Positions 1-12,262 of a DNA stretch of 64,000 bases are shown piece by piece. The position numbers and the translations under genes are program-made. Numbering within the stretch: the stretch's first letter is position 1; each line of letters opens with the position of its first letter. Under the pieces are notes generated by a model. It made no database searches and was not told the DNA's origin. It worked only from the letters and a program-made list of their open reading frames with translations. The DNA comes from Serilophus lunatus (lineage: Eukaryota; Chordata; Aves; Passeriformes; Eurylaimidae), in contig VXBA01002149.1 of the NCBI GenBank assembly GCA_013399895.1, positions 40,441-104,440 on the forward strand, in the 5' to 3' direction.

Positions 1-3000
1 GGCCCAGTAAGATAGTTGTATAGAGCCAGGAAGTAGAAGAGTAATTGGGGTCGCCATTGGTGTATGTAGGAATAAGAAAAAAATTCATTAAAAAAAACAA
101 ACAAAAAAAAACCCCAAAAAACACAAAATCAATTGGTTTGACTGCTCATGAAAATCCTATTTACACAGAGTGTCTAGAGGTTCCCATGCTCCATGTACTT
201 ATAGGCTGTACATTAACAACCCAAGGAACACAAATCCAGTGGTGTATTCCGAGCCAAAATGTACACAGAAAAAGTAGCTATTGTTAGCAAAATGTGAAAA
301 ACTGAGTCAATTGGTAGAATTAAGCAATGTGCAAATCTAACAGAAGAAAGTAGCCAATGTTCATCTGGCACAGAATTTAATAATTTAAATGGAAAAGCCT
401 ATTAATGGATTTATGAAAAAAAAACAACAAGCATACAGTTATCTGTGAAATTGAATCTATCCATACATTTATTATCCATATAGTAACTGAAGATTTGTAT
501 TGACCTCTTCTAAATTCAGTTGGTAAACTGCCATATTGAGCACTTAAATGAATAAGAAGTCACTCAAATTCAAGTGAATATCTTTGCTGATTATAAATTC
601 TAAACATGCAGAGTTAAGATTAGAGGAATATTGCTAGAACTGCAGCGTATATTCCACTAGGACAAACTCTCTGTTACACTGGGACAAGGTTTAGAAGGAA
701 ATACATAAGACAACATGGCAAAGGTATATTTGCATTATAATAAAGATTAGTACAACCACAGGGCACAATTTTGGAACATACTGCAGGTAGAGAGTTGCAG
801 TTACTGCTTGCTCAAGAACACAAGTGCAAATGCTTAATGTCCAGCATTGCAAGCACTGTCAGTAATCAGTCTTTTGAGGGTACATGAAATAAATTGTTAA
901 CTGACATTCACACGTGCTTCCCTAAACTTGCTTCATAGACAGGATTTTATCTAAACCATATAAAATCTAGCTCACATAGGGACTGCAGCTCTGGGAGAGT
1001 TCTCTGGTTTTGATTAACAAAGTGAGCTCTAGGATGTCTGCAGTGCGAAATTATACCTTCCCCTTCATGAGAAAATTGTATTATTGTTTGATGTTAGGAA
1101 TTAATACCTTCTGTGCAAAAGGTAGATCACACTCCAGACAGCATCATTGTGAACTGCCTGGTTAACTCTTTGGACAAAGATTATTTACTCAGTGATTTGG
1201 AATGTTGTGAAACAACTGACAACACAACAGCTGACTACTAATTACTTATAGTTGATTTAAGATTCTGCATGTTACCTGTTAGACTACAAAATTCTCATTT
1301 GTCCTGTCCCTTTTTGCAAGAAATCTAAGAAGTCACTTGTGGTTTGTGGTTATCTTAAATCATAAGCATAAGAACTCAAGAAAATGAAGGGCGATTTAAA
1401 AAAACCCATGGTTCAACTAAAGATTCAAAACTATCTAATCCAATACATGCAGGTGCACAGTTAAACTTTGAATATATGTAATGGCTATTTCTGTTTTAGA
1501 TGCTTTAAATTCAGCAAATACATAATCTCTTCCACTGAAACAAAATCTCATTTAATTATATTTGGGAAGCAGCAGTCAAGACACCTCTCAGTCATTCATC
1601 AAAAATGACCTAAAACAATGAAAAGGGCAGAACGGTTTAATTAAAATGATGAAAGAAAATCTAATTTTGCTCAAGAAGCCTAATCTGGGAAACACATGCT
1701 ACTGCCTGACATAATAATTTTCCTTCCTGATATGCCACTGTTTGCTTCTGCATCACCTGACCTGATGATCAAAAATGAAATATAAGCTTCTTCATTTCAC
1801 CACAGAATTAGACTTCCATAGTCCTTTTCATATGCTGTTACCTGGCTAAACCTGACTGACTCCGATCTTTCAGTGGGATCTATTCTAGACCCAAACATTC
1901 TCAAAGAACTCAGAAAAAGCAAATCCACAAATAATTTCCTTCCTGATCACTCTGCAAATGAAGTTGAATGTGATTGCAAAATGGAAGCTGTATAAGCACA
2001 CCTTTTAGCCTTTTGGTAATGATTATACATCATTAACTGGGAAAGTGTAGCCAGAAAGAAGTTCCCAGTGCAGCACAGATTCTACTGGCTTTTCAATTAA
2101 GCCTATTCTTCAAAATATGTGCAACTTGTTTGAGAGGCAATTCTAACCCTGACAAAAACCTCACTAACCTTCTGATGCATAGGCAACTCAGAACAAAGTT
2201 ATAATATTAATATTTAAAACTTCACTCGTCTCCTTGTGAAGATAATTTGAAGTCTTCATCTTGACATATAAGGACTCTGTGAAATTTATTTCCAAGACTA
2301 GCTCTATGACAACAGTGGTAATGCATCTTATATAAAGCAAAAAGAAAGAATATAGCAATATCCTGTAATACACAGGCTACAGAATACAGAAGCCATTGAA
2401 TGATAACTGATTCTGCTTCACACACGGGCGTTAGACATGCAGGCGTGCATGACTTACCCCAGCAGCAGAACCCGTAGAGAACTAACACAGCCACGGTCAG
2501 TAGTATCTGACCATGGGAAAGCAAGTTCTCAAAGGGAAGTGAAGGGGATGGTTGTTGATGTGTGTTGCTCAAAGTCCATTGAAGGACTATGCTTAATAAG
2601 TTTTTCTTCTTTGACGTGACCATAAAAGGCTTCTGCCATATGGGGTACAATTCCCTTCTTCTATCTTTACTCATTACTGTCCACTATTGACAGTGGAGGT
2701 TTTGACAGCAACTAAGGATCAGTATCTTTTAGCTACTTATAGCTAGGTGAAATGAATACAAGTCCTAGGGGCAGAATTTTTATGGTTCCTCAGATTTCAG
2801 TGCCATGTGGTTTGTGGGGGAAGACCCTGATCTTTGAATTTCTATATCTAAATATGAATTTCATTGCTAGCCACCTGCACATCTTGCAAAAATAATCGAC
2901 TCGCACCATAATTCAGTATCACTGCATCTTAGAAGTGGGGTTTTTTTCATTAGTTCAAAGACAAGAAAAATAGTAAGCGTAAAAATTGTCAGTGCAGGAC

Positions 3001-3430
3001 AAGAGTTTTTTTCTTCCCTTAAAACTAAGCCTTGATCAACTCCACATAAAGATGATCATGAGATACAAGGATTCCAATACTGTAGAAAGTTATTGGTCTG
3101 GAACTAGTGAAGTTCAAGAGATGCATGGTAAAAACTTAAAGCCTTCTCCTACTTAGACATATACAGATATCTCAATTTGATTTCTGTTCCTAAAAAAAAA
3201 AATAAATAAAAAAATCAATGTAATGGAATTAAGAGTATACTGAGGAACACTAGAAAGAAACTCTGTTGTCTGATCTCAGATTGCTCTTATGTTGAGTGCA
3301 CTGGGTCCCACCCACACTACAGCTTTCCTAATTTTGCTAAAATCCTTCTTCTTCCTTTTACAAAAAATGCAGTAGCAAAACGACCTAGTGGAACTAACTG
3401 CAAACCTCATCCAAATTGTTAAGAAGTAAT
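1..3430. other. A+T-rich noncoding stretch, nothing recognised
   Basis: No repeat family, exon or RNA gene is recognisable here. The sequence is A+T-rich with scattered A and T runs. The longest open frame is 150 codons on the minus strand (2222-2674). It has several hydrophobic patches and many cysteines, but no domain I recognise. Single open frames of this size are expected by chance in 64 kb, so I do not call it a gene. Confidence 0.6.
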
Positions 3431-3540
3431 GAAGGGAAAGGAAGGGAAGGTTCAGGAAGGTTCGGGAAGGGAAGGTTCGGGAAGGTTCGGGAAGGGAAGG
3501 TTCGGGAAGGGAAGGGAAGGGAAGGGAAGAGAAGGAAAGG
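3431..3540. repeat. 5-bp-period minisatellite of GAAGG and TTCGG units
   Basis: The tract is exactly 22 consecutive pentamers. Almost all are GAAGG; five are TTCGG or TTCAG, starting at 3451, 3461, 3476, 3486 and 3501. Because every unit is in the same 5-bp phase, two runs of five units alternate GAA and TTC (3446-3470 and 3471-3495). That is the arrangement of a heat-shock element, where nGAAn units alternate with their inverse. The array stops at an unresolved base (N at 3541), so its true length is unknown. An open frame reads through it (3416-3619), but it only translates the repeat and is not a gene. Confidence 0.95.
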
Positions 3541-3541
3541 N
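3541..3541. other. Unresolved base (N) at end of minisatellite
   Basis: A single N directly follows the last pentamer. Its position suggests a collapsed gap or unresolved repeat length rather than a simple miscall. This is inference. Confidence 0.6.
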
Positions 3542-3921
3542 CATTCTCACCTTGTTAGTATTATACTGGTAATTAATTACCTGTACCTGCTCTTCCTTTC
3601 AATAGTGCTCCGCTCTTGAAATTCATGGTACTACTTATGCTCTGTCTCACATGCTGTCAATTATACCATAAATTTTCTGCAGAGCCCTTCATATTTATAT
3701 GAATGGCTAAACTATCCCATCAAAGTTTCAGTTTAGGAACCTCAGTCTTCCCATCTGAGGTGCTCTTTGCCTGGATCACGCATGCCAATAATCACTGCAA
3801 TAACCCTCTTTAATTGAATCATCGCAGTGACACCTGAGAGCTGCCCAAATCGGTGAACCAGGGGGCTTTGTTCAGCTAGTCAAGCTGCATTACTAAGAAA
3901 AAAAGAGCACAAAATACAGGA

Positions 3922-3940
3922 ACTACAAATCCCATGAGGC
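3922..3940 (+). promoter_or_regulatory. ZNF143/THAP11-type (SBS) site candidate
   Basis: The 19 bases ACTACAAATCCCATGAGGC fit the long core pattern ACTACAAnTCCCAnnAnnC known for vertebrate ZNF143/THAP11 (Staf) sites. The motif is long enough that a chance match in 64 kb is unlikely. In vertebrates such sites sit in promoters and at chromatin loop anchors. No transcript start is visible next to it, so function is inferred from motif alone. Confidence 0.5.
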
Positions 3941-4604
3941 TGCACTGACAAGCAGAGGTACAGGCAAACTGATTGCCAGACCAAATACTTCAGGTTGCTC
4001 ACTAAAGTAAAACAAATAATCTCAATTTAGGAGTGCTGAGAACCCTTTTTCTAAACCAAGTGTGTAGAAAGAGATGGTTTATTATCTCCACATCAAAGAT
4101 TTTTGCATTCTCCATTTAATGAAGAATTGGGTTATTTCAACTTTTCATTTCTACTTGGGATGAAAACCAATTTCAAAACATTCAGCAGTTCAGAAAAGTA
4201 CATTTAGAGTTTTGACTAAAGAGCACCTCTGGAAGATGGTTTGAAACAGTCAAGATTAACCAAACCGTCAATGATAGTCATGCAGAACCCCTCTGAGCTT
4301 GCTGAAAAAAAAGCAGTCAGTCAGGAGTTCCTCTAAGACAGCAATATTGCATCTCTGATCTACCAATACAGGAAACTGTCTTAAGTCCTCTGATGACATT
4401 AAATTAGAGAATAACTTAATTGAAAGAACACAAGAATGACTGGTCTCATTCTTTTCAGAGCCTCTATTTTCTGAAGTATTTTTTGACATCATAAAATCAA
4501 ATGACAAACCAACATAAAAGTTTCTAATCATATTAAATAGATGTTTGACAAGCTTAATTTTCTACATATACATATGATGGTGGCACTTCTGCTCATGCTC
4601 CTGA

Positions 4605-4637
4605 GCAGTAGTATGAAGCAGTAGTATGAAGCAGTAG
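4605..4637. repeat. 13-bp direct tandem repeat, about 2.5 copies
   Basis: The unit GCAGTAGTATGAA is present twice without mismatch (4605-4617 and 4618-4630), followed by the first seven bases of a third copy. Confidence 0.9.
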
Positions 4638-6785
4638 CAGGTGTGAGCAAATAGTTCATACTCAATCCTTAAACAGAATATCTGTGGAGAGCCAATGTTC
4701 TGGTTTAGCATGTAGCACAAAAGTCTGTACTGAAGCATTATGTGTCATCAGTCTCATGGCTTCATTTGTAGTTGTCAATATGAATTTCTACTTAAGATTC
4801 AAATTTATTTGCCCCATTTATCCATACAGTGTTAGATACAACAAATAGTTAAGGTTCCGGACTGCTTGTAAAACAAGGTGATATAGTAACAGCCTATTCT
4901 TATATTAAATGAGTGCAGGGCAAACCTTTGTCATTTATTAAGAATAATTTAGTCTATTTTGAATTTATTTAAAAATCAATGCCAGTTTTGTGCAATTATT
5001 TTTGAGACCTGATTTTTTCTTAATTAAATTAATAGTCCCACTGGGCTTCTCCTTACCATCAACCCTGTATGTTCACCACTGAGCTCAGATCAATATGATA
5101 GGCTCGGCACACTTTGCTGATTTAGAACTGGTTTTGAATGATAATTTTAAGCATGTTCTTGTCTTATTCATATAACTAAAATGTTGAATCGACAAAACCA
5201 GCATTTTATTTAAAAAGTGCTCGTAGTTTAATACAAGACATACAAGTAGGTTTTGTGCTATTCATTTCCCTACCTACCTTAATAAAGAAAGGCAACTTAA
5301 AAGCATATTTTGAACTCCTGTCATTAACCTGTAATCATGTGGCCTGCTGGGAAGCTACAGCTGTCTGTGATTCCTAGGTAAAGATCAAATAAAGTTTAAT
5401 TCCAATCACATAAAACTGTACAGCATGGAATGGAAAATCTTGAAGATACATTCCATAGATAGCAATTAATGTCACTGTAATTATCTTTTCTTCCAGGGAT
5501 TGTTAATATTGAGTTAGTGATTAGATGCACCAACATGTCATAAGATATGGCTTTTTTCCTCTGCCTCATACACTGAGTAAACTGAAGATCTCCCAGTAAC
5601 TTTCTATTTCCACCTCCATTCTGTACTTATTTCTTACTGTGCCTTCTTTGAATAAGTCAATTAGTACTGTATTTCACAAAAAAATCTAATCCAGAAAAAT
5701 GGTGCGAATTTGCTTCTGGCAATATATATTTTTGAGAATTTAGCACTGCAGAACTCTGTGAACAAACCTATAACACAGCATGAGATATTACTCACACTTT
5801 TTTCTACTACATAAATTTTGTTTCACAAGAGAATCTTACATCTAGATACACAGGACAGACATCCTGTTCACTGAATTTATATTAATGCTTTATAGCTGCA
5901 CTGTGAACAGGAGACCAAAGTAGTTTCTAAAAACTGCTCAACTGGCATTACAGAAAACAATATATAACTTTGGAGGACTATGTCATATTGATTCAGCTTT
6001 GGAATCCAGGAAAGATTATAGAAAATGCAATGCTAAGTCTATGATAGCATTTCAGTTTATTTTTCTGTTTTTTTTCTTGGAACTTATATATCACTAATTA
6101 GAATCAATCAAAAATACAAATTTCTCAAACCTTGAATGCTGGTGTTACACAACCAGAACAGGGAAAACTTATCCAAAGGAGTTAAAAAACACATCCAGAT
6201 GGTGAAATTTGAAAACTACTGAAGTAAATGACAATTTTGGAAATTGTATTTCTGCTTTCAGTAAAATCATTATCAGAAGTGTGAAACATTGGTTGGAATG
6301 GCAGAGGAAAGGGAAGTATCATTATGAGTACTTGAGAAGGAAACACAGCTTGATGAAGGTAGTCTTTGTGAAATAGTGTTTTTATTAATAGAGGCATTTC
6401 TGTAAGAAAATTGCATTTAAAAAAATATAAATGTTTAAAGCAACTAAACTTGTAAATACTTTTTATTAATCTGTCAGGCTATAACTTGAACTTCCAAACT
6501 GTGCTACTACAGATAGAAATAATGTTTATTATGCAAAATATATATATTTTAAAATACAGTCTTGCAAAGCAAAGATATTTCCTAAGTTTTAATGATCATT
6601 TGTGGTATGATAGTCCTGACATTAAAAATCGAGTCTCCTGTATATTTGAGAAGCAGACAAGCTCAACTATGAATCCGACCTCTGAGATCCCAAATGGACC
6701 TTCCAAAACAAAATTAGAAAAAATGGCCAAAATGTTTGGATTTTTTCCCAAAAAGAAGAAAAGTAAAATATCAAAATTCAACAGG

Positions 6786-6871
6786 GAAAAAAAAACCCAA
6801 ACCAACAGCAAACAAACAAAACAAAACAAAAAACACACACAAAAAAACCCAACAACAAAAAAACACACAAC
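6786..6871. repeat. A/C-rich low-complexity tract
   Basis: The tract is made of A runs separated by C or CC, with short AAAC, AAAAC and CA repeats. It opens long but meaningless reading frames on both strands. Confidence 0.85.
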
Positions 6872-7607
6872 AGATTCTGGTAGTTTGGTCAGAACACAGG
6901 CCAAAATTCACAGAAATAAACAAATGAAGACTTTTTTTGCAGGAAATGCAAATTAAGGAACAGAGCCAACTTATGCATATGTAACTCAGAAACAAAAGTG
7001 AAATGTAGCTAATGACACATTTTGTCTTCACAGAAAACACTCACAAAAAATATTGGCTGTAGCATAGTCATGATATATTCATCTACTTAAAATAAAGTGA
7101 CATTCTCCAGGAGAGTACTTACATTGACTCCAAAATATTGTACTTAAATTCTAAAATCTGAAAACCCAGATGTTTTCTAAATTAGTACATCTTCCTTGTT
7201 TGTGTCATCTGTTACTAATGGTTTTAAATCTAAATTTGTCTGATTGGAATCTCTTTTTCTCACTTCTCAGATGGATCCCAAACATTACAAAGCCACATCA
7301 CAGCAACAGATTATTTTAGAAGCAGCTGCTGTCGACCAAGGAGGAGTCCTTTTTAAAATGGTGTAATATTATGCTTCAAATACTGAAGAAGGGGAAAAGT
7401 AATTACAAGAAATGTTTCAAATTATATTGACAGAAATAATATTTCAGGGCAAAAAATTATTAGAAAATGCAATAACAATTTAGAAAATGATCCTGTGTAT
7501 ATTTTGAGGTTTGCTAAGCTGCTCTGGAAAATAGCTGATGAGGAAGCTGATCAAAGCATAGAATTACTTCTCCATTCACAATGAAACTGCAAGGAGGAAC
7601 ATGAATG

Positions 7608-7815
7608 ATAGAATCATAGAATAGCTTGACTTGGAAGGAACTCCCAAAGGTCATCTATTCCAAACCCCCTTCTATGAATAGGGACATTTTCAACTAATTC
7701 AGGGTGCTCAGAGCCCCATCTAAACCGACCTTAAATGTTTCCAGGAATGGAACATCCACCGACTCTTTGGGCAACCTGTGCAGTGTTTCACCAATATAAT
7801 GTAGAAGACAAAGCC
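7608..7815 (-). mobile_element. CR1 LINE, 3'-terminal fragment
   Basis: On the minus strand this ends in the ATTCTATGAT-type repeat that closes CR1 elements (plus-strand reading ATCATAGAAT at 7613-7622). It continues upstream through the familiar CR1 3' untranslated region: the segments describing a narrow TTGGAAGGAACT block, CCCCATCTAAAC and GGGCAACCTGTG are all recognisable. It is a 5'-truncated, noncoding copy, as most CR1 insertions are. The upstream end is approximate because similarity fades after about 7810. The 61-codon frame across it is a repeat shadow. Confidence 0.9.
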
Positions 7816-10800
7816 TGAGTAGTTTGGTGATTTCTGCATTGCTCTCTGCCTTATGCCAGGCGAAGACTGAAGGAGACAAGATGATGTTCTACTAGTATTT
7901 CAGCATCTAGAGAACAGAGATACTGTATAAAAGCTAAATTCCTAGTTCTCTTGGTCCCTTAAATCACTCCAAGACATTAAAACTCATTAAATACAAAAGC
8001 ATAACTGCTATCATCAAAATAAATTTTTACCTGCGACTTTTAAATTATGCTTTTGTAAAAAAGTTGTTCTTACTGCTATTACAGAATGGTAAGCTTTCAG
8101 TACCAATTCTATTTGTTATTTTTAAAAAATAGTCTGCCAACGAATATGGTAATGTAGCATCATATGACAGAAGGATTGGTTTCAGAGTAGTCTGTTCACT
8201 CTCTGTTGCACAACTTACTTGAAAACAATTTTTTTTTAATCTAATCTGAATAAATAGAAAACAGACAATTGTGGATGTTCTGGCTGTGTCAGTTCTTAAA
8301 GCAAATTGAATTCACCTATTTTCACTTTAAGAACAACGTAAAAGAAAGGAAAACAAAGTACTGAACTACTGATCTGTCAAGTGAACGATACTGACAAAGA
8401 ATGGATAAAGTCCACCAAAAATGCAACAGTGGTACATTCCTTATGCAAAAAAACATACCAAGAAGAGCACTGAAATAAATGAAACCCAGTATTTAAGCCA
8501 TTTTCTACAAAAATTTTGCTACTAGCATTCTAATAACACCAGTATATTTCCCCTCCTTATTAAAAATCTTATCATTTCCCCTTTGAGACAGCAGAAGCCT
8601 GATCATCTTCTTATTCCACTCAAGAACATCACAAACACTAGCAATTTTCATGCTAAAACCCAAGCCTATCTTATATAGCTCTTGCTAGTACCAATTCAGG
8701 AACTGTACTGCAAACTATAAGTTTAAGTAAGACAAGCAAAGCATACAAATATTAGCCTGCCCTTCAGTGGCAAAAATTATGTATCGCCTCATGTCAAGCA
8801 ACATTTCTTCATCTCTCATTGACTGTACAAATTAGTCATGACTCTCATCAGAACATTAGAAAATTTAAGAAAATAGGTCATAGGTCTTCTTATTCAGTAA
8901 AGAGAAATAAAAAAGAAGACCTTCATGCATTTAGAAAATACAAATATTGCAGTGGCTTTACAGGGAAAACAAAAGGGGTTTTTTTCTGCATTGGGTTTTA
9001 CAGTTATGAAATGCATCTTAATTTGTTTGTGGGGAAAAAAAACACCAAACAAAATGTAAGTATTCACTATGAAACAAAATTTTTAAAAAATATTTTGTGC
9101 CACACAACATTTTTGATTTGAAAAAAGGTATTTCTGCCATCTATTACTGAAACATACAATTAATTAAAAAAAGTCATTAAAAGAAATTTTTTTGCAAAAA
9201 AGTCAAAATTGGTGCTATTTGATTTATAATTTCTCAGAATCCCCAGAATGATGCCAGTATATGATTCTAGCTGTATCAGCCTGATTCTAAGATGAACTTA
9301 AAATCTTGTTTTCCTAACACAGAGTAAATATTTCTATGGCATTCTCCTAAAAATTCATAGCAAAATTAACTTGATTAGCAGAATGTAGCATGTTGCTTCT
9401 TCAGCAATTATTTGGAAGAAGAGAGTTAGTCAGAATTTTGATTTTGCACAATAAGTGTACCAAAAAAAAATTCCTTGTTTAAAAATGGAAGCTTTTGGAT
9501 CAAAGCAGGCTTTCCTAGAAGTTTTCTTAAATGGGATCCCTGATAAACCCAGTAAACCCAGTCCACACCTAATTCCACCATACACAGTTGCCTCACATCA
9601 TACACGCACACATGCACACACACACACATAGACTGACCTCTTGGCTTCATCTTTTATAATTAAAGTTACTCAATTTCCTTCTCCATCCATTGAAAAAGGA
9701 CAGTTTGTTCTCACTCCTACTCTACATTGCTGTATTTTCACAAGGATCCTCTGCCACATAATGACTCAGGAGCAATTTCATCAAAGCTTTATTTCTCAAA
9801 GCACTTAAACAGTTAGTAAACTTTAAGGCTGAAATTTTCTATGAAAATGGAAGTAACTAAATACCTAAGTCTCATTAAAGCCATTTGATATGTGGATACA
9901 TAAAGACAGTGGGTGACATAGTGAAGAGTGTGTATGTTCCAGTGTTTTGTAAAATAGGAGCCCATTCCAATGTGACATTCCCTAGTTTGTATTTCAGATA
10001 GTTGCAGTATAATAAGGAAAAGCAGAACACATTTTATGATATTTCCTTTCAATTGTATGTAGCATTTACAGCAACTCCAGCACACCACTGGACTTGTTCT
10101 GAAAGAATTAAGGAAATTTAAAATGGATTATTGGCCTCTGTCTTATTTAATTTTTTTCTCTGTTTTTAAAATGTTATATTTTTACAGAAAACCCAATCAT
10201 ACTTTAATTTCCTTGGGGATAAAAAAGCAAAAAAGGCCATCAAAACACTAGAGCTTTTGAATTCTCATGATTTAGACACTTTAAAGCAAATCAAGTCTGA
10301 ATGTTCTGTACTTATCCAGTTTAGTCATAGTTTGACATTTACAGTATCTACATTTTCTTTTCCTTTGTAGTCATTTTCCTTTTGATCAGAAATATCCCAT
10401 GTCTTTACTGTCAAATCATGTTTGTGCCACAAAAGAAAGTAGAACAGCAGTCATTAAAAGATTTTAAATATGGGAGCTCTGAAAATTGTAAATAATGGCT
10501 ACAAACCAGTTTCTTTAGTCTATCTGATACGTGATCAGGAGATATCCTTTTGTTATAAACAAGTTTTGATTTATATTTATATTATATAAATGTGCTATTA
10601 TATATATGCAATGAGACAAGAACAATATTAAAATCAGATACAATGACACACTTAAGAAACAAAAATTGAAAATGGATTTGAGTGAATTACTTTTAAAAAA
10701 AAATCCATCAGAATTAATAGCCACAAAATCATTTGTGAAATTATTTCTTAATCTGGAAAAAATATTAGGCAAAATATTTCAGGAAAGAATTGAGAAATGT

Positions 10801-11657
10801 CATTTTTGGCCAAATTTCTCACTTGAAAAATCACAAGTCTTTTCAAAGAGCAGTTTTGACATCATCAGTTTATCTGTTTTACCAATTTAAAGGAGAAAAA
10901 AGTTACAGGGTTTAACAACTGAAGCATAACTTCAGGTAGTCCTGTATCTGTGCTACAAACCATTTAGAATTATCCATCTCACACTGCAAATATATTAGAT
11001 ATGAATAATTGCCACAAGAAATTAAGACTCTTACAAAAAAAAAAAAAACACAAAACTGAATTTCTATATAGTCCTCCCTGACAACTAACTTAACATCTTG
11101 AATATTGATGTCTTGAATGCATTTAATATATTAAACTTTACTGAGAAGTTCATTATTCTGAAGGAGCATGTTTAGAGACATATTTGTTTACTGTATGCCT
11201 TTTTGTTCCATCATTACCTTATCACATCTTGTTGCACTACATCATGTTGCAAGAAAAACATGAGGAATAATTCATTCATTGGAATTGTTTTAAATAGCTT
11301 TGGTGTGTTAGACAAAGCAGAAAGGGAAGAGGAAATCACAAGGAGAACAAAGGAAAGAACCATGTTCATTATATAAAAAGATGTTGACCAAAGTGGCTGG
11401 AGACTCTGGAAATTCTGAGTAAATCTGCTGAGATTAGACTGAGGACAGGAGTGACTTCTAAGATAGTATAAATGGGCAAAAATTAATAAAGATATTTACT
11501 GGAATAGCCTCTGAATACTATTTATCTAGCACAGATAGTCAAGATATCAGGACATCCACGACACACTCTCCACTCAAAAACAGTTTTGAACATATTAATG
11601 CCTATAGTATACCTTCTGAATCCCACCTAAAGCAAACTGAAATGAAAAGACTTTTGC
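7816..11657. other. A+T-rich noncoding stretch, nothing recognised beyond simple repeats
   Basis: No exon or transposon is recognisable. It includes a CA-rich tract (9601-9629) and an AT-rich stretch with short TA runs around 10560-10612. The open frames here are all near 100 codons or less and have no recognisable domain. Confidence 0.6.
9601..9629. repeat. Short imperfect CA microsatellite
   Basis: An interrupted CA repeat, with one CATG interruption near its middle. Confidence 0.85.
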
Positions 11658-11662
11658 ATCAG
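11658..11662. repeat. Target-site duplication, left copy (ATCAG)
   Basis: These five bases are repeated exactly at 12258-12262, on the other side of the LTR. A 5-bp duplication is characteristic of ERVL-type integration and fixes both LTR boundaries. Confidence 0.85.
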
Positions 11663-12257
11663 TGTCCTGATTCCAGCTAGGGTAGAGTTAATTTCTTCTT
11701 GGTAGCTGTTATAGAGCTGTGTTTTGGATTCAGAATGAGAATGGTGTTGATAACACACTGATGTTCTGGTTTTTTGCTAAGTCATGTTTATCCCAGTCAA
11801 GGACTCTTTTCTTGTCTCATGCTCTGCCAGTGAGGAGGTACACAAAGGAACTGTGAGGGAGCATAGCTGGGGTAGGTGATTCAAACTGACTAAAGGAATA
11901 TTCTTGTTCACGCCTAATATACAAACTTAAGGGGAGTTACCAGGAAGGGTGACCAGTCTGCATACAGGAAGGGAGATCTGGCATCAGTTAGCGGGTGGGG
12001 AGCAATTGCATTCTGTATAACTTGTTTTTCCCTTATTACTACTATTATTGCTATTATTGTTGTTGCTATTATTATTATCATTTACCCATATTACTGTATT
12101 TTACTATATGTTCAATCATTAAATTGTTCTTATCTCAACCTACACGTTTTACTTGGATTCTCCTGTCCATTCCACTAGGGTGGGTGGAGAGAGGGGGAGG
12201 TTGAGTGAGCAGCTGGCTGCATGGTGCTTACTTTCTAGCTGGGCTTAAACCACAACA
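11663..12257 (+). mobile_element. Complete solo LTR of an avian endogenous retrovirus (ERVL-like)
   Basis: This 595-bp element begins TGTCCTGATT and ends ACCACAACA, giving the TG...CA ends of an LTR. It is bounded by identical 5-bp duplications (ATCAG). I recognise the body as a common avian LTR type: a CATGCTCTGCCAGTGAGGAG block, then a TTA-rich microsatellite near 12036-12080, a polyadenylation signal ATTAAA at 12118-12123, and a GGTGCTTA...CTGGGCTTAAACC tail. No primer-binding site or internal retroviral sequence follows, so the provirus was lost by LTR-LTR recombination, leaving a solo copy. Assignment to the ERVL class rests on the 5-bp duplication and remembered similarity. The 69-codon frame across its microsatellite is not a gene. 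Confidence 0.9.
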
Positions 12258-12262
12258 ATCAG
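12258..12262. repeat. Target-site duplication, right copy (ATCAG)
   Basis: Exact partner of the five bases at 11658-11662. Confidence 0.85.

Larger units (their letters stand above)
3542..7607. other. A+T-rich noncoding stretch with small repeats
   Basis: There is no gene or transposable element I can name. It contains a ZNF143-like site (3922-3940), a 13-bp direct repeat (4605-4637) and an A/C-rich low-complexity tract (6786-6871). A block around 3770-3960 is less A+T-rich than its surroundings and could be a conserved noncoding element; I cannot test that here. The 156-codon frame 6486-6956 (plus) and the overlapping minus-strand frames depend on the low-complexity tract and are rejected as genes. 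Confidence 0.5.

Noticed and set aside
3416..3619. Small Lys/Glu/Gly repeat protein
   Set aside because: It is simply the translation of the pentamer minisatellite and runs through an N.
6486..7040. Lysine-rich and cysteine/phenylalanine-rich proteins on opposite strands
   Set aside because: Both come from translating an A/C-rich low-complexity tract. No start context or domain supports coding.
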